The notes below the pieces were generated by a model. It saw only the letters and a list, made by a program, of their open reading frames with translations, made no database searches and was not told where the DNA came from. A stretch of 64,000 nt of DNA from assembly GCA_965153455.1 (NCBI GenBank), contig OZ234493.1, positions 1,860,001 to 1,924,000 on the forward strand, in the 5' to 3' direction. A program made the translations under genes and the position numbers. This stretch comes from Sphagnum compactum (Eukaryota; Bryophyta; Sphagnopsida; Sphagnales). Below are positions 58,320-64,000 of this stretch, one piece after another. Position 1 is the first letter of the stretch; each line of letters begins with the position of its first letter.

Positions 58320-58602
58320 TGAAAACTCAAATATTTCACTAATCTTCAAAAATATAATCTTCAAAAAAATCCTCAAAGAAACTAATATCCTTTGAGAGAT
58401 TATAACTCTATTATAACTAATCTCAAGTTTCAACACAAGCCAAAATATATCATCTTTCAAAAATCCTCATTTAAAAATAGACCTATTATTATTACCTAGT
58501 AGGGGCCAAAATCCATTATTAAGCTACTACGTATACTCTATAATGAATCTAAACACAATATCCTTAAGGGCCTTGGTAGGCGAGACCAACAAAATAAGGT
58601 AG
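58320..58602 (+). repeat. Long inverted repeat, left arm
   Basis: GAAAACTCAAATATTTCA, then CTAATCTCAAGTTTCAACAC, AAGCCAAAATATATC, TTTAAAAATAGACCTATT and AATGAATCTAAACACAATAT, CCTTAAGGGCCTTGGTAGGC. The same series in the same order is read on the opposite strand from 60785 down to 60511. Arms differ by scattered substitutions and small indels. Confidence 0.85.
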
Positions 58603-59274
58603 AAAGCATTTCAAACCACAAGAATATACGTATAGTCAGTTTCTTAGTGGTTTGGACTAGGCTGTTTAAAACTTATCATAGATGGGAAATGAAAGACTCC
58701 ATTGCTACAAGCTGAATAGGGTAAAAGGGTCACAAAGGGCCGCATCTCCTCCTTTCAACAATGGTTGTCTCAAGTAATTCTCTTTGATTTTGATTGAGGG
58801 AGTAAAAAAATTTAACATGAAAATGCTAAATTGCAACAAGATTGGAAGAGGGAGATTAAGGATATTTTGAAATGTAAAAGTTTTAGAGAGTGAAAAATGC
58901 ACTAAATAAGCATCCAATTTCAAATGGATGCATATGCATTCTACCATCACTAATTCAATCAAGTGGAAGGGACACCTTAAGTTGATTGGAAAAAAAAATA
59001 TGATTATACAACAACAACGCAATATGGAGAAACAATGGGCTTCTAACAAATAAATAACATTTCAACTTTATCTCAAAATTGTTCATAAATAGATAAAGCT
59101 TTAAGTGGTATGATATTTCAAATTTAATATTTCTTCCCTCAATGAAATGGAGTTGGCCTTGTCATCTCTAGCTAACTCTCCCTTATTGTTTTGTCTAAAG
59201 TAAGCTTTCAAGGTTTTGGGTATGGGTTTTGGAGTTAAAATTTCCTTACTTTGCGGATACTGCAGAAAGAGAGG

Positions 59275-59360
59275 ATGGGGGGGGGGTGAAACGAGGCCCA
59301 AAGACAGGGTAAGACAAGGTTACTTTACGGATAACTCTAATGAATTGCAACTATTTTTGT
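59275..59360. repeat. Dispersed repeat, copy 2 (other copy 11595-11690)
   Basis: GGGGGGGTGAAACGAGGCCC, AAAGACAGGGT and TTACTTTACGGATAACTCTA match the copy near 11620. It lies between the arms of the long inverted repeat. Confidence 0.55.
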
Positions 59361-60510
59361 TCCAACCATGTCAATCACTTTAGGGTAATTTGTTAGCTAA
59401 CAACAATCATGAAGACATATGCTATATGGAATCATACAACTATTTACATAATGATTGTTCACTCACATTGAACACAATAAAATCAACATATTCATAGTAT
59501 CTTGGGTACAATGCAAGTTTATTATATTGTCATCTTCAATGTATAAAAATTCAACCTTCCAAAATTTTAATCTCAAGCCCAAGACCTCAAAATGGAACTG
59601 CAAAGCTGAAACTGCATGTGCAAAGAATTCTCAACCCCTTCATAGGGGTTCAAATACATGTGGAATAGGAAAGTCCTCAAAGTCCAAGTGCACCTTGCTA
59701 ATGTTAGTAATGCAAGAGCAACGTTCTAACCTAGGTGCCTTTTAATGTGAGTTTTAAGGTAAGATTTTCAACAAAGTTTGGTAGGGTTATAACAAAATCT
59801 AATACCAATTCATACCCTCAACAAGTCATTGACGTAAACTCATATGAGTCAACAAAGGCAATGAACTAGCCTAATAAGCCTAGTTGAACTTATCCGCCTT
59901 CTAGAACATGATAAGAATATGGTTTTACCGTTGACACAAATTTATTACTTGAATTCACATTCTCTCTCGTTTCAAGTGAACAAATAACATGCAAATCGAA
60001 ATGGAGTAAATACAAAAGAAACAACCAAAAGTTCTTACAACATACATGAAGATACCACATTGATAGTGTTAGAGCTTACAAAATTAGCCAAAGGAGAGGC
60101 TAGGAAGAAAAGAACAGACAATTTTGCAAGAGCAAACACAACATTTTCCACTAAGTCACAACCTTGGCCAAAACTCGATTTGATGTTTGGGGGACCTTGC
60201 CAAGTGGAATTTCCCACCTGAGGCTTCCACCCTTTTAGATTGAGTGGATTAATTCGGCCTATTGACCTGAATAACTTGTGATCTTCAATTCCAATGGACA
60301 ATGTGAAAAAACAATGTAAACCCATAAACTCATATGGTACTTGCAACTCATGTTTGGTGTTAAGTACTTTTTGAGGAGGCCGAGTTAAAAGAAAACCTAA
60401 AATCTTAGCATGACTTTGTTGGATTTCTCAAGAAGTGAACTTCACAATGTTACAAGTTAAGAACGACTCATAGTTCACATCGTTGGATCATCATGTACAT
60501 TTATCTATTA

Positions 60511-60785
60511 AGGAAGGTAGTTTGTTGGCCTTGCCTACCAAGGCCCTTAAGGATATTGTGTTTAGATTCATTATAGAGTACAGTAGCTTCAGGGATTTTT
60601 ATGGGCCCCTAGGTAATAAAAATAGGTCTATTTTTAAATGAGGATTTTTGAAAGAGGATATATTTTGGCTTGTGTTGAAACTTGAGATTAGTTATAGAGT
60701 TATACTATCTTGAAGGATTTTGGTTTCTTTTAGAGAATTTTTTGAAGATTACATTTATGTCCGATGAAATATTTGAGTTTTCAAA
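60511..60785 (-). repeat. Long inverted repeat, right arm
   Basis: Reverse complement of the arm at 58320-58602, separated from it by about 1.9 kb. The plus-strand frame 60682-60876 overlaps it and is not taken as a gene. Confidence 0.85.
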
Positions 60786-60789
60786 ACTT

Positions 60790-63647
60790 TGTCCAGGTTT
60801 GGTTTTGGTTCCAAAATCCCAGATCCAGTTTAAAACCCAGTTCCAGTTCTTAGAAATTGGACTCGATATCGATTAACCACAAGACCTGAAATGTACTAAC
60901 TAACGATCCTAATTGACCAAACTAGGTAACCACCCAACACTCGTATGCTCCACTTCACTATATTTAAATACCTTCCTTGGAAGGTAGTTGGAATGTGTTA
61001 TAATCGCTCTAGTACCTCCGAGCCACCAAATTGTTGATTTAGGAGCCCCATTTCCACAAGGAGTCGAGGTCAAGGTTGAACCCAAATTGAGCAACCCTAT
61101 TGGTGCAGCTAGTGAAATTGGCCTCAAGGACTTCACACAAATATTCTTCCAAACGGGGGATAACCATAGGTGTGAATATCTCTATCTATCAAGGAAGGTA
61201 GTTTCCTTGTTTGTTTTGATTGTCACATTGAGATCTCCCAAACCACGGTGCCTCTTGCCGTGGTCTTGGTACACCATTGGAAAGCCCCCATGAGTAAGGG
61301 TGCACTAAGTTGGTTTCACGATGTTTTTTTTGACCTACAGTGCGGAAGTTATAGAATATTGAACAATTTTTGCATTGAGAATTATTCGAATCAAAACTAA
61401 AAATTATTTGGGCATGCTCTTGGTGCTATCGGAAAGCCTTTAGAGAATAAGATTCACATGAAAGTGCAGGAGACATTGAATTTTTGAGTAGATTTTTTCA
61501 TTGGAAATTTTTAATTAAATTATAAAAAATAATTTTGGAAGGAAAAATTTAGTTGGGTAACAATTTAGTTCACACTTGGTCCAGTTCAAATGTAAAACAA
61601 TCCGTAAAGAAAGAGACAAGAGCATGGGGCTATTTGCAAAGTAAGTGGAAAAGGTGTCTCAAGTTGCTAGCTTGAAATGCAACGGCAATGGAACAAATGA
61701 CCTAACTTAAGACATCTATGCTCTTCTTCTATGCTTTATTACGTAAGTGATATCAAAACGGCAAATGGCACATGTTGTTTGGGAACCCAACAAGTGGCCA
61801 TCCCTCTTTCATTAGCCATGTAGCCCATCCTTCTTGACTCCATGAGATAAACCCTAAAAAAGTTGTACTATTCATAGAAAAAGGAAATCCCTAGGATTGG
61901 CATATTTTTGGTCAAACTCGGCACAAAAGTGAATTGCAACCAAACAAAATGATCTTTCACACTTGGGCCTAAGAAATGTGAACAAAATTGCACACGTTGT
62001 TTTGTTAACGAACCCAACAACAATGGTGGGGGGGGGGCCTCTCTCCCCCTCTCCTTTGTATACCCGATGATGGGTTGTTTTAACACAAAGCTTTTTTTAC
62101 AACTCGTAGTGTGAAGGCCAAATGATCAATTAAAAAAATTGAAACATGTCCCAATATTGATAATTGAAATTTCAACATGTCCATGAATCAAACAAAGAAA
62201 TGATTTATGACAATAAATTTTTTAAAGAAAATTTAAATTATTATTTCTCATTTGTCAATGACAATAATCAATATGTACCAATATAATTATATCATACTTA
62301 TAAGGCCAGTTTGGCAACATAACATCATCTAATCTATTAAACATAATTCGGCTACCAATTAAGTTTGGAAGGAGGTTTTGTTTTTCCTTGAGTTCACATT
62401 TTAGCTATTCAAACCGTAAGCAACATAAGGTGAGAACACAAAAGTTTAGGCACACAAAATCGAGGTGTGCGTAGGAGTAGTGAGACACACGAGTTAGAAA
62501 GTATGTAGCACATATCATCACGACTTTGGGGGACTTTGATGACTATGGTGGTTTTTTTACTATTATATTTGGGAAGAGAAAAAGAGGCTCAAAATCATTG
62601 TTTTCAAAATTAGGTAAATAGTAGCCCAAGAAATGCAAAAAGGGCAAGGGGAAGGTACCAATCATACTTGCATAGTGACATAAAAAAATCTTGAAATTGA
62701 GCTTTCGAGTGTGAAATTATATGTGCATATAGTTGGTGGGTAGGTTTGTGTACTTATAAGATATTTCAATGGTTGCGTTACATTTTGAATTGGAATTTTT
62801 TCATTACATGTGTTATATAACACCATGTAATTATATAACACAGAAGTTGCCTTTACCTTCAACTTAATGTTTTTTTTTTATAAAATGAAAAAGAAATATC
62901 TGACAACTCATTATTGCTACAAAGTTCTAGATGTCTATCTCTTCTCAAAACCTTTTTTAAAAAAATCTATTTTAACAATCAATTCTAAAATCATTCAAGC
63001 TCAAAAGAAGAGAAATTTGTTGTGTATTTAAATTTAAAAATGTCTAATGTTTTGTAAAAATGCATATCTATATATATTTTTTTAAACAGTCTTATAACCA
63101 AAGTTTATCAAATGGGTACTACGTATCCCTCCAACTTGGATTCTTTTGGGGGCACATGTTCAAAAATCAAACTACCGTGCTTGTGTAAAAAGCAAGCACG
63201 TAGACCTCACTCACTCGGTGTGTTAAAAGTGTCCTAAAATTGTGGGAAAGGGTATACATACCACTTTCTTTCATGAGGACTTTTGTGCCCAAGTTGTCAA
63301 ACTTGGCACAATAGGCAGATTGAAAGAACTGCCCATGCAATTGCACCCGTGAGTAAAGTCAAATTATAACATGGGTTGAGATTATTACAAAGTGAATAAA
63401 ATAATACACTTTTGTTGTTCTTACCATCAATCTAAAAAGACCCTCAACCTTTAAAAATTTAAATGAAATGGCGGTTCCTGTCATTCCCAATGTATTCCCA
63501 TCAAGTTCCCAATGGGTTGCCATCCAATTCCCAATATTTTCCTCAAGTTCCCAATAGCACCTCAATTTCACCATTTTTCCACAAAGAAAATTGAGAGCTT
63601 TTTCAGATTTTTTTTTTTTGGGGCAGTTTATATGCAAGAATTTACAA

Positions 63648-63686
<39 letters not shown>

Positions 63687-64000
63687 CTTTCATAGTTCAT
63701 ATTAAAGGCCAAATTTGGCTAATTGTTTGTAAGGAAGGTTTTGATTAGGTATCTGAGTTGATTGCAAATTCAGTCTCTTGTGTGTGTGCATTTATTTTGT
63801 TTGCAAATGGATTTTATTTCAATTGTGCCCACCAAAAAAAAAGAAAAAAAAAAGCCAATAATATGTCAGTCCTCGCCTTGTACGGAATAGGGGTGGCCGG
63901 GTATTTGATTTCGTGGATACCCATTGGTTCTGGTTTTCCAGATCATTTTAGAATCAGAGGATCATGGGTTGTTCTCTGGGATTTTCAAAAAGAATCGACG
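60790..64000. other. No gene recognised; repeat-derived tail of the window
   Basis: Opposed frames at 60909-61136 and 60988-61293 lie in a slightly GC-richer patch with words typical of plant LTRs or leaders (ACCATTGGAAAGC, GGTGC), but no ends could be set. A run of 11 G residues lies at 62027-62037, and an (AT)n microsatellite of about 30 bp at 63651-63682, which generates the Tyr-Ile frames there. Confidence 0.4.

Noticed and set aside
60909-61293. Opposed ORFs of 75 and 101 codons
   Set aside because: Open on both strands over the same bases, no recognised domain; probably retroelement leader sequence.
63881-64000. Possible hAT terminal repeat (TAGGGGTGGCCGGGTA)
   Set aside because: The word resembles some hAT ends, but the partner end would lie outside the window.
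1-64000. CRISPR arrays, bacterial operons, ribosome binding sites, prophage
   Set aside because: The sequence is plant nuclear in character; none of these was seen.

Overview
The window looks like nuclear DNA of a land plant with a large, repeat-rich genome. It is strongly AT-rich, full of long stretches without genes, and its recognisable proteins are almost all from plant transposable elements (CACTA/TNP2, hAT, Ty1/copia, Ty3/gypsy-like gag). I see no intact host gene, rRNA or tRNA gene. I cannot name the species; nothing here separates a fern, lycophyte or gymnosperm from a large-genome angiosperm with certainty.

Layout. 1-5 kb: AT-rich, with direct repeats. 5.1-8.7 kb: decayed copia retrotransposon on the + strand (gag, pre-integrase, integrase, RT and RNase H still readable in pieces). 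8.7-21 kb: mostly gene-free AT-rich DNA, with a MITE (12.7 kb), a CCTA microsatellite (15.5 kb), an extreme AT tract (15.8-17.4 kb) and CTAGG-rich segments (19.5-20.4 kb). 21.2-25.6 kb, minus strand: relict of a telomerase reverse transcriptase (TERT) gene, clear at 22.3-22.9 kb and only possible elsewhere, with an 890-bp solo LTR (TSD ATATA) lying upstream. 25.7-26.2 kb: 52-bp minisatellite. 27.0-27.6 kb: orphan minus-strand ORF with one internal stop. 28.4-29.9 kb: decayed gypsy-type gag. 31.3-34.4 kb: three successive families of degenerate tandem repeats. 35.4 kb: second copy of the MITE. 38.9 kb: possible SINE head. 39.2-40.7 kb: hAT transposase pseudogene. 41.4-43.3 kb: pieces of a minus-strand copia element.

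The centrepiece is a complete-looking 8,905-bp CACTA (En/Spm) transposon at 43367-52271, bounded by CACTAC-type inverted ends and a perfect 3-bp target duplication (ACA). It carries three genes. On the minus strand lie a four-exon TNP2 transposase and, upstream of it, a gene joining a small Cys/His finger to a SET (protein lysine methyltransferase-type) domain. On the plus strand, divergent from these, is a charged, coiled accessory protein of the TNPA type. Motifs of the form TTTGCGA/TCGCAAA crowd both element ends, the gap between the divergent genes and an intron of the plus-strand gene. The finger exon ends in phase 0 and could splice in frame either to the SET exon or, by skipping it, to the TNP2 exon. 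A chromatin-modifying enzyme carried by a cut-and-paste transposon, perhaps sharing its DNA-binding exon with the transposase, is the most interesting candidate system here. This copy is damaged: one frameshift in SET, one in-frame TAA near the TNP2 end, and two in-frame TAGs plus a frameshift in the accessory gene.

From 52.3 kb to the end the DNA is again AT-rich and repeat-derived. It includes a copy of a repeat also found left of the CACTA element, and a 280-bp inverted repeat pair at 58.3 and 60.5-60.8 kb.
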